Of a stretch of DNA of 64,000 nucleotides, positions 9,890-18,663 are shown piece after piece; position 1 is the first letter of the stretch, and each line of letters starts with the position of its first letter. The position numbers and the translations under genes are program-made. The notes under the pieces were generated by a model that made no database searches, was not told where the DNA came from, and saw only the letters and a list, made by a program, of their open reading frames with translations. The DNA is from CAWIHK01 sp963835935 (GTDB lineage: Bacteria; Bacteroidota; Ignavibacteria; UBA10030; CAVZMI01): assembly GCA_963835935.1 (NCBI GenBank), contig CAWIHK010000002.1, forward strand, positions 1 to 64,000, in the 5' to 3' direction.

Positions 9890-11398
9890 ATGAGATATTC
9901 ATTTTTTATTTTTGTTATCGTTGTTCTATTGTCTTCCAATGGAACGGCTCAATTCAACGACACACTACACATCGATTATTTCGGTCAAACACCGCCGGGA
10001 AAAACTGCCGTTGTGTTCTCCCCTGATTTTATATCAAAACCAGGTGTTTTTGTGGAAAACTGTTGTTTTTCATCTGACGGGAAAGAATTCGTTTATGGTT
10101 TAACAGACAATCAATGGTCATACGCTTATTTGATGTACACAAAGTTTTCTAACGGTGTTTGGTCAACACCTGTAAAAATAAATGAAGCCGGAAATGGTGG
10201 TTTCACTCCATACTTTTCTTATGATAATAATGATTTGTATTATGCTGCTGGGAATAATAGTTCAAACTCAGGTGATATTTTTGTCCTTCACAGAACATCT
10301 GATGGTTGGAGCGGGCCCGATACATTAGGCTCCCCTATTAATTCAAAACAAAATGAATGGGAATTATGTTTACCTTCTAAAAATGTAATGTATTTCTCCT
10401 CCGCTAGGACTGGTGGGTATGGCGATATGGATATATATAGAGCTGAATTAGTAAATGGCAGTTGGACTAATGTCACTAATCTTGGTATTCCAATAAATAC
10501 AAGTTCAAAAGATGAATGCCCATACGTTGCCCCCGATGAAAGCTTCATGGTTTTTAACGACTGGAAATATAATCCACACTTCAAAGGAAATAATTTGTAC
10601 ATCACATATAGAAAGTCGGATGGTTCGTGGACGAATCCAAAAGGCCTGGGTGCAGACATAAATTCCGATCAACTCGACATTTATCCTTACATCACACCAG
10701 ATGGTAAATACTTAATTTTTACCAGGCGCGATGCAGCATCCCCAGCAAAATATTCACAATTATATTGGGCGAGGACAAATTTTGTCGACAGTCTGAGACA
10801 TACGAATTTTGATCCCTACTGCAAAAATCCAATCCCAAATTTGACCGCAACAGTGGGAGTTCCTTTTACATACACGATACCGGATTCTATTTTTTGCGAT
10901 GATGATATAAACGATACGCTTACATATTCTATCGGAGGATTGCCAACATGGTTAAGTTATGATGATAAAACAAAAACTTTTTCCGGCACACCGACTGCAA
11001 AAGCGAATGCCAGATGGTGTGTTGTTACTATCACCGATCCATCGAACAGTAAAGCAGCTGTATATTTTTCAATAACCGTTCAAAATGCGAACGATGTTAA
11101 TGATAATCAATCTTCTGTCCTTGAATATAAATTGAATCAGAATTTTCCTAACCCGTTCAATCCAAGCACCACCATTACCTACGAATTGAAATCGACAACT
11201 GAAGTTGATATTACAATCTTTGACTTGCTTGGGAGAAAAATCCGAACCCTGTTACATGGACAGGAATCGGCAGGTAATCATCAGCTTCAATGGGATGGAA
11301 CTGACGAACGCGGTAAAAAAGCAGCAAGCGGTATTTATTTTTGCAGAATGAATGCAGAACATTTTAGTGATGTTCAAAAGATGATTCTATTACAATAA
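9890..11398 (+). CDS. PD40 propeller protein, T9SS-exported (paralog 3)
   Basis: About 502 residues from ATG 9890. An ATG at 9869 lies upstream of the ribosome site GGAG (9875-9878), so the later start is preferred. Domains are as in paralogs 1 and 2: signal peptide, propeller with SSARTGGYGDMDIYRAELVN, Ig-like domain (PTWLSYDDKTKTFSGTP) and an NPFNPST sorting domain. After the shared N terminus the sequence switches from CTPGLFVQN to SKPGVFVEN, and blade 2 carries NSSNSGDIFVLHRT, close to the gene at 13639. The last 100 bases and the 46-base spacer behind them recur as a fossil at 12681-12826. Function unknown. Confidence 0.85.
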   Translation: MRYSFFIFVIVVLLSSNGTAQFNDTLHIDYFGQTPPGKTAVVFSPDFISKPGVFVENCCFSSDGKEFVYGLTDNQWSYAYLMYTKFSNGVWSTPVKINEAGNGGFTPYFSYDNNDLYYAAGNNSSNSGDIFVLHRTSDGWSGPDTLGSPINSKQNEWELCLPSKNVMYFSSARTGGYGDMDIYRAELVNGSWTNVTNLGIPINTSSKDECPYVAPDESFMVFNDWKYNPHFKGNNLYITYRKSDGSWTNPKGLGADINSDQLDIYPYITPDGKYLIFTRRDAASPAKYSQLYWARTNFVDSLRHTNFDPYCKNPIPNLTATVGVPFTYTIPDSIFCDDDINDTLTYSIGGLPTWLSYDDKTKTFSGTPTAKANARWCVVTITDPSNSKAAVYFSITVQNANDVNDNQSSVLEYKLNQNFPNPFNPSTTITYELKSTTEVDITIFDLLGRKIRTLLHGQESAGNHQLQWDGTDERGKKAASGIYFCRMNAEHFSDVQKMILLQ

Positions 11399-11489
11399 AT
11401 TAAGCTTCATTAACAATAACACTTTCAAATGTTAGGAGACCTTTATGTTACGCGCAATACTATCTTTAAAAATTGAACAGGGAATAACC

Positions 11490-12524
11490 ATGAGACTAAC
11501 TCTTTTGACAATCACGATGATCGCTGTATTAACGATTACCTCGTGTAAAAATCATTCCACGGAACCTACGGGTTCTTCGAATGTACCCAACAAAGGAACC
11601 TATGTGACAAACACGATTCAAGGTATTGTGTACTGGCACAACGGTAAGGACACATTGCTTGTTTCAGGCTCATTCTTGGAGAACCCTAGCTTTTCGCCTG
11701 ATAAACGTTGGATTGCCTACAAACAACCATTAGATCGAGGGTACATCGTGAAATTGGTAAAAACGAATGGCGATAGTTTGATGTCTTTGGCAAACGGTCG
11801 GACATTCCACAGTGAATATGGTCCGCTTTGGTCACCAGACGGAACAAAAATTGTATGTCCTGATTCCAATGCAGTCGCAGTGGTAACAATCTCCAGCGGT
11901 ACCGTCAATTATTTCTCTGCAAATGGGCAAATGCTCGATGGTGGTATCTGCTCTATGTCAGGCGATGGTTTCAAAATTGCGTTTTCAGCGTTGTATGGAA
12001 GAACTGCAACATCATCTCTTGATGCGATATATTCCCTTGATTTAAGAACGGCCACTATCGATACTCTGGTGAAAACTCAGTATCAAATATGCTACCTATC
12101 ATGGTCGGCCAACGGGCAACGCCTTGCCTTCTCTGCCTATGATAAAGCGAATTGGGATGTTTTTGTTTACGATCTTAGTTCTCAACAATTATCTCGTGTA
12201 TCGAATGACACTGAGGATGATATATATTCAGCTTGGTCTCCAACAGATCCGAACCTACTTGTTTATTCTGGTAGACCCGATTCAACAGCATTTCCGGGGC
12301 CGAGGATACTTGTCCTATATAATGCATCATCGGGCAGTCGACAAGCCTTAACCGATGTTAATGAATCGCCGAGCGATTATCCAATCTGGTCTGCCGATGG
12401 TCAAAAGATTTTATTTTGTGGTAATGATACGGGCGTCGATTATAGACGCGAATGTTTTTATGTAAATATCATCACCGGCGAGGTCGTACCGTTGAATATC
12501 TCTGCTATTAATATCAATTGGTGA
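11490..12524 (+). CDS. PD40/TolB-like lipoprotein
   Basis: About 344 residues. ATG 11490 follows CAGGGA and gives a proper lipoprotein signal peptide ending in the lipobox ITSC. An in-frame ATG at 11445 also has a ribosome site (AGGAGA), but that leader is a duplicated segment shared with 12827. The mature protein is a string of PD40 blades: NPSFSPDKRWIAY, GPLWSPDGTKIV, YLSWSANGQRLAFSA, YSAWSPTDPNLLVYSG, YPIWSADGQKILFCG. This resembles the TolB C-terminal propeller, without a TolB N-terminal domain. There is no sorting domain, so it is probably held in the outer or inner membrane by lipid, unlike its exported neighbours. It may be a membrane partner of the exported propellers; that is inference from position only. 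Confidence 0.75.
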   Translation: MRLTLLTITMIAVLTITSCKNHSTEPTGSSNVPNKGTYVTNTIQGIVYWHNGKDTLLVSGSFLENPSFSPDKRWIAYKQPLDRGYIVKLVKTNGDSLMSLANGRTFHSEYGPLWSPDGTKIVCPDSNAVAVVTISSGTVNYFSANGQMLDGGICSMSGDGFKIAFSALYGRTATSSLDAIYSLDLRTATIDTLVKTQYQICYLSWSANGQRLAFSAYDKANWDVFVYDLSSQQLSRVSNDTEDDIYSAWSPTDPNLLVYSGRPDSTAFPGPRILVLYNASSGSRQALTDVNESPSDYPIWSADGQKILFCGNDTGVDYRRECFYVNIITGEVVPLNISAININW

Positions 12525-12680
12525 TATTGAAGTGAGCACTGCGCATAACATTTATAAAAGGTCAAAGTCGAGAGATAATAGTATTCTTCATCGTTACGCA
12601 AGCAACTTTGCTTATGGTTCTTTAACATAAAAAACGGCACTTCGATTACACGCCGAGTAATATCTCTAAGCGAGGGATGT

Positions 12681-12826
12681 AACCGATGAACGCGGTAAAA
12701 AAGCAGCAAGCGGTATTTATTTTTGCAGAATGAATGCGGAACATTTTAATGACGTTCAAAAGATAATTTTATTACAATAAACCAGGCTTCATTAATAATA
12801 ACAATTTCGAATGTTGGGAGACCATT
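12681..12826 (+). pseudogene. Fossil sorting-domain tail of a lost PD40 paralog
   Basis: Bases 12681-12780 encode a sorting-domain end (TDERGKKAASGIYFCRMNAE and on) ending in ITALLEQ-like IILLQ and TAA. They match the last 100 bases of the gene ending at 11398 almost exactly. The next 46 bases up to ATG 12827 match the 46 bases between 11398 and ATG 11445 at about 38 positions. No start codon or upstream domain remains. Confidence 0.85.
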
Positions 12827-13429
12827 ATGATTGAAGATCAAAACAAAATAAACAGACAGGATTTTCTTAAATATACAGGCCTTGGAATATGCGCTTGTGC
12901 GGCTACCCTTTGCCCTGGTGTTGGATTAGCAAAAGGAATAATGCAAGACTCAACCCATGAAACTCCTATCAACGAAAAAATGAATTTTGCTCAAATCTGG
13001 GTTAAACGTTTTTTTGATGTCCTCGATAGTCAACTTGATGAATCTACGCGAAAAAAACTTATGGAAGAGAACGGGAAGAGATGTTTTCAGGGAAGTTCTC
13101 CATCAACGGAACCGCCGATCAAACCGGAAGAGTTTGTTCAAAAGATGCAGGGATGGGTAGGTAAAGAAAATTGCCGAATGGAAGGCAACATCGTTTACTT
13201 TAATTATGTTTCAAATCCGCGCGGTCTGCGTGTGGCAGACGGTTATTGTCTATGCCCGATTGTTGAGAAAGGTCCTGAAGGATTGTCCGGAACATACTGT
13301 CAATGCTCCGTTGGCTATGTACATGCAATGTTCGAAAAAGCGACAGGAAAAAAAGTTAGCGTTGAACTCCTTGAATCGCTAAAGCGAGGCGGCAAAGGCT
13401 GTAAATTTAAAATCACTTTAGTGTCGTAG
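12827..13429 (+). CDS. Cys-rich protein with Tat-like leader
   Basis: 200 residues. ATG follows GGGAG eight bases away. The leader INRQDFLKYTGLGICACAA looks like a Tat-type signal, but the twin Arg is Arg-Gln. The mature part has many Cys, including CLCPI, GTYCQCSVGYVHAMFE and KRGGKGCKFKI. The C-terminal block (Cys-x-Cys-Ser, then VELLESLKRGGKGCKF) resembles small DUF6144-like or 4-vinyl-reductase-like domains that bind metals or hydrophobic ligands; this is a weak recollection rather than a firm match. It stands between two fossil tails in the PD40 array, and its leader was copied from the array. Function unknown. Confidence 0.65.
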   Translation: MIEDQNKINRQDFLKYTGLGICACAATLCPGVGLAKGIMQDSTHETPINEKMNFAQIWVKRFFDVLDSQLDESTRKKLMEENGKRCFQGSSPSTEPPIKPEEFVQKMQGWVGKENCRMEGNIVYFNYVSNPRGLRVADGYCLCPIVEKGPEGLSGTYCQCSVGYVHAMFEKATGKKVSVELLESLKRGGKGCKFKITLVS

Positions 13430-13489
13430 TAATTTTCTCTTTATGCTGTTACTGTGTGTCAATTAATCCATAGCCGGTTCCATTGATAG

Positions 13490-13600
13490 AAATCGGAACG
13501 CAATCATCAGCCTCGATGGAATATAACCAACGATCACGGTAAAAAGTAAAAGGTGGTATTTTTTTGCAGTATGAAATTCAAACGAGTCAGCACTATTCTT
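13490..13600 (+). pseudogene. Second, more decayed sorting-domain fossil
   Basis: The sequence GCAATCATCAGCCTCGATGG, then a Gly-Lys-Lys region and GGTGGTATTTTTTTGCAG, aligns with the GNHQLQWDGTDERGKK...GIYFCRMNAEHF part of the PD40 paralogs. Several substitutions and small indels are present, including a stop (TAA 13546-13548 region). It ends shortly before ATG 13639. An in-frame ATG at 13571 and a TTG at 13564 lie inside it and are not credible gene starts. Confidence 0.7.
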
Positions 13601-13638
13601 TAAACCAAAATAATCGCAATCGAAAAGGTATAGTTATT

Positions 13639-15267
13639 ATGAAAATGAAAAAAATATTTCTCGCAATGTCCCTGGTTATTTTTTCCAATGCTGTATTTGC
13701 ACAATTCAATACTTCACTCAAAATTGATTACTTCGGTCAAACACCGCCGGGGAAAACAGCCGTCGTTTTCTCTCCCGACTTTATCTGCACTCCTGGTGTA
13801 TTCGTGCAAAATTGCTGTTTCTCTGCCGACGGAAAAGAATTCGTATATGTGATAACAGACAAAGACTGGTCATCATCAACAATCATGTACACAAAATACG
13901 AAAATGGGAACTGGACGAAACCGGATACGTTACATTGTCCGGTATATTCCGGAATAGTCCCGTATTTTTCGTATGATGGAAAAGATCTCTATATGGTGCT
14001 TTGCCAATATAATAACACACCTTCAGCCGATATTTATGTTTGTCACCGAACAGCGAATGGGTGGGGCGAACCTATCCGGTTGGATTCAACCGTTAATTCC
14101 GATGCGAACGAATGGGAAGTGTGTATTTCTCAAAACAATACCCTGTATTTTTCATCCGCAAGACCTGGAGGCTTTGGTGACATGGACATTTGCACGGCTC
14201 ACCTTGTCAACGGCGAATTTACAAATTTTCATAATCTTGGCGTTCCAATTAACACGAGCTCAAAAGATGAATGTCCTTACATCGCTCCTGATGAGAGCTT
14301 TATGGTATTCAACGACTGGAAATACAATCCGCACTTCAAGGGAAATAATTTATACATCACCTATAAAAAACAAGATGGCTCATGGACAAACCCAAAGGAT
14401 TTAGGCGCTGGTATAAATACCGATTTGCTCGATATTTACCCATACATAACACCCGATGGCAAATATTTGATTTACACCAGACGCGATGGAGCATCCCCCG
14501 CAGCATCTTCAAAATTATATTGGGTGAAAACAGATTTTGTCGACAGTTTGCGCCACACAAATTTCAATCCTTATTGCAAAAATCCTATTCCAAGTTTTAA
14601 AGCCACAGTTGGAGTGCGATTCACATTTCAATTGGATAAAAATACTTTTATCGAAGATTTTAGTGACGAGAACCTAAAATATACAGTAAAATTAAGCAAC
14701 GGCGATCAATTGCCAAATTGGTTGACATTTGATCCTTCTTCACTGACATTCAAAGGTATTCCTGATGAAGCACAAACCATAATCTTACGAGTTTCGGCAA
14801 CCGATAAGTTTAATGAATCGGCTAGCACTGACTTTTGCATCGAAATTGGAAACCTCTCGCTGCAGGGCAAAGCGATTTCATCTTCGAACAAATCGGACGG
14901 ATATCCTGCCCAAAATGCAATCGATGGTGATCCATCAACCAGATGGGCAAGTAAATTCAGCGACCCGCAATGGTTAAAAATAGAATTGGATTCGATTTAT
15001 GTGATAGGAAAAATTGTCATCAATTGGGAAAATGCTTTTGCGAAAAAATATGAAATACAAACATCCATTGATGATAAGAACTGGAAAACTGTTTATTCAA
15101 TCGATTCCGGTAAAGGAGGAAGAGAAACTTTATTATTCAAACCGGATTCGGCAAAGTATGTTAAATTAATCGGTTCAGAAAGAGCTACAAATTATGGATA
15201 TTCTATCTATGAATTTGAGATTTACAGATCGGATGGGTTAAAGTACACAGAAAATAAGAATCGATAA
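13639..15267 (+). CDS. PD40 propeller with C-terminal F5/8C domain (paralog 4)
   Basis: About 542 residues from MKMKKIFLAMSLVIFSNAVF; upstream in-frame starts lie in a decayed repeat. The propeller half is a close paralog of 6794, 8351 and 9890 (DYFGQTPPGKTAVVFSPDFI, YFSSARPGGFGDMDICTAHL). A putative Ig domain covers about 330-410 (PNWLTFDPSSLTFKGIP). The C terminus is not a sorting domain: it is an F5/8 type C/CBM32-like domain (about 415-535) with DGDPSTRWASKFSDPQW and ATNYGYSIYEFEIYRS. This is related to the CBM32-like domain of the esterase at 4630. It may therefore be released or periplasmic rather than cell-attached. Confidence 0.83.
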   Translation: MKMKKIFLAMSLVIFSNAVFAQFNTSLKIDYFGQTPPGKTAVVFSPDFICTPGVFVQNCCFSADGKEFVYVITDKDWSSSTIMYTKYENGNWTKPDTLHCPVYSGIVPYFSYDGKDLYMVLCQYNNTPSADIYVCHRTANGWGEPIRLDSTVNSDANEWEVCISQNNTLYFSSARPGGFGDMDICTAHLVNGEFTNFHNLGVPINTSSKDECPYIAPDESFMVFNDWKYNPHFKGNNLYITYKKQDGSWTNPKDLGAGINTDLLDIYPYITPDGKYLIYTRRDGASPAASSKLYWVKTDFVDSLRHTNFNPYCKNPIPSFKATVGVRFTFQLDKNTFIEDFSDENLKYTVKLSNGDQLPNWLTFDPSSLTFKGIPDEAQTIILRVSATDKFNESASTDFCIEIGNLSLQGKAISSSNKSDGYPAQNAIDGDPSTRWASKFSDPQWLKIELDSIYVIGKIVINWENAFAKKYEIQTSIDDKNWKTVYSIDSGKGGRETLLFKPDSAKYVKLIGSERATNYGYSIYEFEIYRSDGLKYTENKNR

Positions 15268-15479
15268 TTTGAAATCCATTTGAACAAAAAATAGCCGAAT
15301 TACGATAAACTTTTTCAAAGGGAAAAAGAGGCGGTCAAAACGTACGGAAACAAGGACATTGACCTCCTCAATTTCTCTTTAGTTATGAGAGCTCGAAGAA
15401 AAAGTGACGGGATGAAATAAATTGTAAGTGCAAAAATGAGGTAAGAAATATATATTATTAATTCTCGAAAGGCCGGACT

Positions 15480-17258
15480 ATGCACCATCGATTTCAAACA
15501 AATCCTTTTTACAAGAACCGTACAATAAAGTACATTAGCATTCTACTTTTTATTTATTTGCACGCACTCAATGCTCAGGTTGGAATAAATATCATTAATA
15601 ACGGCCAATTCGATTCGGGGCAGTCAAACTGGAATTTAACTCATTCCGGAAAAGGCAGCGCAACTATTTCTGCGTCAAGCGATTCTATGCTCTCAGGAGC
15701 GAATAGTTTGATGATTAATATTACTGCCGGAGGCGATAGTTTGTCGAATGTGAGAGTACATCAGAATTTCAATATGGAAAGCGGCCGTTATTACAACGTA
15801 TCCTTTATGGCCGTAGCTAATCGTTCCTGCAATATTCAAACGGTATTCAATACAACCAGTTCATCGGAGACCACGATTTGGCGAGGACCGGTAATGGCAG
15901 TCACAGCAACGCCGCAACACTTCGGTCCATTTTCATATAGAAGTCAATTTGCCGATAATGGACGTGCAGTATCATTCTGTATGGGCGGGACTGACAGCGT
16001 TATAGTTTGGCTAGATTCTGTAGTTGTGGAAAAAACCGACGATCCGGAAAATACACGCCCAGAAGAAACACTCGTTGCATCATTCACAGATACCTTAAAT
16101 CAATTAATCAATAATTCCAACAATGACTTTTTAAAACTTCATTTCAATTCCATTATCAAGGTGATCAATAATCCGTACAATTTATTGCAATATAAATATG
16201 CGACGTTGACAGGGATGTTCAATTCTTTTAAAGATACCACCGATTCATTAAGTCCACGAAAACTTTCATCATACCTTAGCCGAAAGCGTCCTTTCATCAT
16301 CGCGTGGACATCGCCAACAGACGGATTAGTTTCGTTTGCACAGGTACTTACTCCAAAAAATTGGGATCCGAAGCAAATATACCCCCTCTATGTCGCACTG
16401 CATGGGTTATGGAATGTTGCAGATAATCCAATCGATTATATGACCGTTTATCTTTCACCGGATTCTCTCATCCATGAGCCGTATGACGACGGATATGAAA
16501 TACTCCCATGGGGGCGTGGAAATTTATGGTATCAGGGAATTTCGGAAACAGATATCTGGGAATGCATTAATACAATTGAATCAATTGTTAAGGTCGATCA
16601 GAAAAGAAAATATTTAACTGGTCATTCAATGGGCGGTTACGGTGCATGGCGAATCGGGGAGAAATCGGTTGGAACCTGGGCAGCGCTCGGAATTCATGCC
16701 GGTGCGTTATGGTGGAATAATTATGAATTGGTAAGTGATGAAGTCGTACAAAAGTTAAAAACTACGCCAGTCTTTTTTATTGTCGGTGATCAGGATGGTT
16801 TGTTTGGAGTTAATCAACAAGCTTATCAAATGTTGCAGAATGCGGGCGACAAGAATGTTGCATTCGAAACATTCTCCGGTGGACATGTTTATTTGTATGA
16901 AAACTTGAAAAGAATAAATGCATGGTTGAAAAATTTCAGCCTCGACAACCAATCTGGTGTTGGAGCAGTTATCAACGATTTGCCAACCAAATATAAACTG
17001 AACCATAGTTATCCCAATCCGTTCAATCCATCAACAACAATCAGCTACTTGATACCCGAAATGGCAAGAGTGAAAATAGAGATATTCAATCTCCTCGGAC
17101 AAAAAATTACAACTTTGATCGATAAGGAAGAACCAACGGGTTCATACAAATTATCGTGGAATGCGGTTGATTTATCGAGTGGGATATATTTCTGTAAAAT
17201 GAAAGCAAACGGAAAAAGAAGCTTCGATGAAACTCAGAAATTAGTACTAACAAAGTAA
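15480..17258 (+). CDS. Secreted CBM-esterase with T9SS tail
   Basis: 592 residues. The signal peptide ends near LHALNAQ. Residues about 35-185 are a jelly-roll carbohydrate-binding domain of the CBM4/9 kind (NGQFDSGQSNWNLTHSG and AVSFCMGGTDSVIVWLDSV). A helical linker follows, then an alpha/beta hydrolase (about 275-490) with VALHGLWNVADNP, nucleophile motif TGHSMGGYGAW (Ser about 383), IVGDQDGLFG and FSGGHVYLYE. The last 85 residues carry NPFNPSTTISY. It is the intact counterpart of the pseudogene at 216. Such enzymes are annotated as prolyl oligopeptidase-like or acetylxylan/feruloyl esterases; the substrate is not readable here. Confidence 0.83.
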   Translation: MHHRFQTNPFYKNRTIKYISILLFIYLHALNAQVGINIINNGQFDSGQSNWNLTHSGKGSATISASSDSMLSGANSLMINITAGGDSLSNVRVHQNFNMESGRYYNVSFMAVANRSCNIQTVFNTTSSSETTIWRGPVMAVTATPQHFGPFSYRSQFADNGRAVSFCMGGTDSVIVWLDSVVVEKTDDPENTRPEETLVASFTDTLNQLINNSNNDFLKLHFNSIIKVINNPYNLLQYKYATLTGMFNSFKDTTDSLSPRKLSSYLSRKRPFIIAWTSPTDGLVSFAQVLTPKNWDPKQIYPLYVALHGLWNVADNPIDYMTVYLSPDSLIHEPYDDGYEILPWGRGNLWYQGISETDIWECINTIESIVKVDQKRKYLTGHSMGGYGAWRIGEKSVGTWAALGIHAGALWWNNYELVSDEVVQKLKTTPVFFIVGDQDGLFGVNQQAYQMLQNAGDKNVAFETFSGGHVYLYENLKRINAWLKNFSLDNQSGVGAVINDLPTKYKLNHSYPNPFNPSTTISYLIPEMARVKIEIFNLLGQKITTLIDKEEPTGSYKLSWNAVDLSSGIYFCKMKANGKRSFDETQKLVLTK

Positions 17259-17535
17259 ATTATGAGTTATACCGCTTACTAAAAAATATGAGTTGAAATT
17301 GATTAAGTCTCAACGTATGACGATATGAACAATTCTCTTTTCTGATATTTCATTGGTTGGTCAAGATATGATCAACCGATGAATTCAAAAGAAATCCATG
17401 CTGGAATAAAAATAATTCGCATATCGTCATACTTGATGAACCGCTCGTCTTATAAAATGTCCGGTAATTTGAGAAAATAATTCATATTTTATAAAGTAGT
17501 CGAATTTTGGAATAATATAGAGTTCAGAGATAAGC

Positions 17536-18639
17536 ATGCAGTTGATATTCTTCATCATTATTCTCTTTCATGGATTTATTCACTTACTCGGTTTTATTAA
17601 AGCGTATGAATTGGCATCTATCGCGCAGCTGACGCAAAGCGTTTCACGCCCTGCCGGAATTCTTTGGCTGCTCACGACAATGCTGTTCATCGCCAGCGCC
17701 TTGTGTTTCATTTTCAACTATGAATATTGGTGGTCGATTGGGATCACGGCAATCATCATTTCACAAATCCTAATTATATTTTCATGGAGCGATGCAAAAT
17801 ACGGAACAATAGTAAACATAATTATTTTAATCCCTCTCATCGTTTCGTTTATGAATTCATTGCCTTCCAGTTTTCAGAATAGATATGCATTTGAAGTTCA
17901 CAGAGGATTGGTAAGGTTCTCCGAATCGCCGCTCATGAAAGAAGAAGATATCCTCCGCCTCCCTATTCCCATTCAGCGTTATCTTCGTTATTTCGGAATC
18001 ATTGGAAAACCACGAGTTCAGAATTTTAGAGCAACCTTCAAAGGACAAATTAAGCCGATGATAAAAAGCGATTGGCTTGAATTTTCTTCCCAACAATATG
18101 ATTTCTTCGACGAACCATCAAGAATATTCTTCATCAAGTCGAAGATGTTTGGAATACCTTTCGACGGTTTGCATATGTACATCGATAGCAATGCAACCAT
18201 GCAAATTAAGGTCGCTTCGCTCTTTCAGGTTGCAGATGGAAAAGGACCGATCATGACTGCGAGTGAAACAGTGACATTGTTTAACGATATGTGCATTCTC
18301 GCGCCCGCTTCGTTGGTCGATAAAAATATTCAATGGAAGACAATCGATTCTACAACTGTCAAGGCAACCTACATGAATAAAGGAAATACAATCAGCGCTA
18401 TGCTGTACTTCAACGACAAAGGAGAGTTGATTAATTTTGTTTCGGATGACAGGTATCAATCGGAAGATAGCGTTACGTACAAAAAGCTTCACTGGTCAAC
18501 ACCGATAAAAGATTACAAATCTATTAACGGACACAACATTGCATCGTACGGCGAAGTTATCTGGTCTGCGCCTGAAGGTGATTTTACATACGGCAAGTTC
18601 TCGCTTGAGGATATTGAATATAATTGTAAAAACGAATGA
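17536..18639 (+). CDS. DUF6544-like membrane protein
   Basis: 367 residues with four hydrophobic helices in the first 110 (FIHLLGFIKAY, LLTTMLFIASALCF, GITAIIISQILIIF, IIILIPLIVSFM). A soluble beta-rich domain of about 250 residues follows (PIPIQRYLRYFGIIGKPRVQ, DGLHMYIDSNATMQIKVASL, TVTLFNDMCILAPASLVD). This arrangement matches membrane proteins annotated DUF6544, and parts of the soluble domain recall LolA/VioE-like lipid-binding folds. Its 3' end faces the ABC transporter gene, 24 bases apart. Function unknown. Confidence 0.65.
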   Translation: MQLIFFIIILFHGFIHLLGFIKAYELASIAQLTQSVSRPAGILWLLTTMLFIASALCFIFNYEYWWSIGITAIIISQILIIFSWSDAKYGTIVNIIILIPLIVSFMNSLPSSFQNRYAFEVHRGLVRFSESPLMKEEDILRLPIPIQRYLRYFGIIGKPRVQNFRATFKGQIKPMIKSDWLEFSSQQYDFFDEPSRIFFIKSKMFGIPFDGLHMYIDSNATMQIKVASLFQVADGKGPIMTASETVTLFNDMCILAPASLVDKNIQWKTIDSTTVKATYMNKGNTISAMLYFNDKGELINFVSDDRYQSEDSVTYKKLHWSTPIKDYKSINGHNIASYGEVIWSAPEGDFTYGKFSLEDIEYNCKNE

Positions 18640-18663
18640 CGGGAATTGTTGATACTTTCTTTT

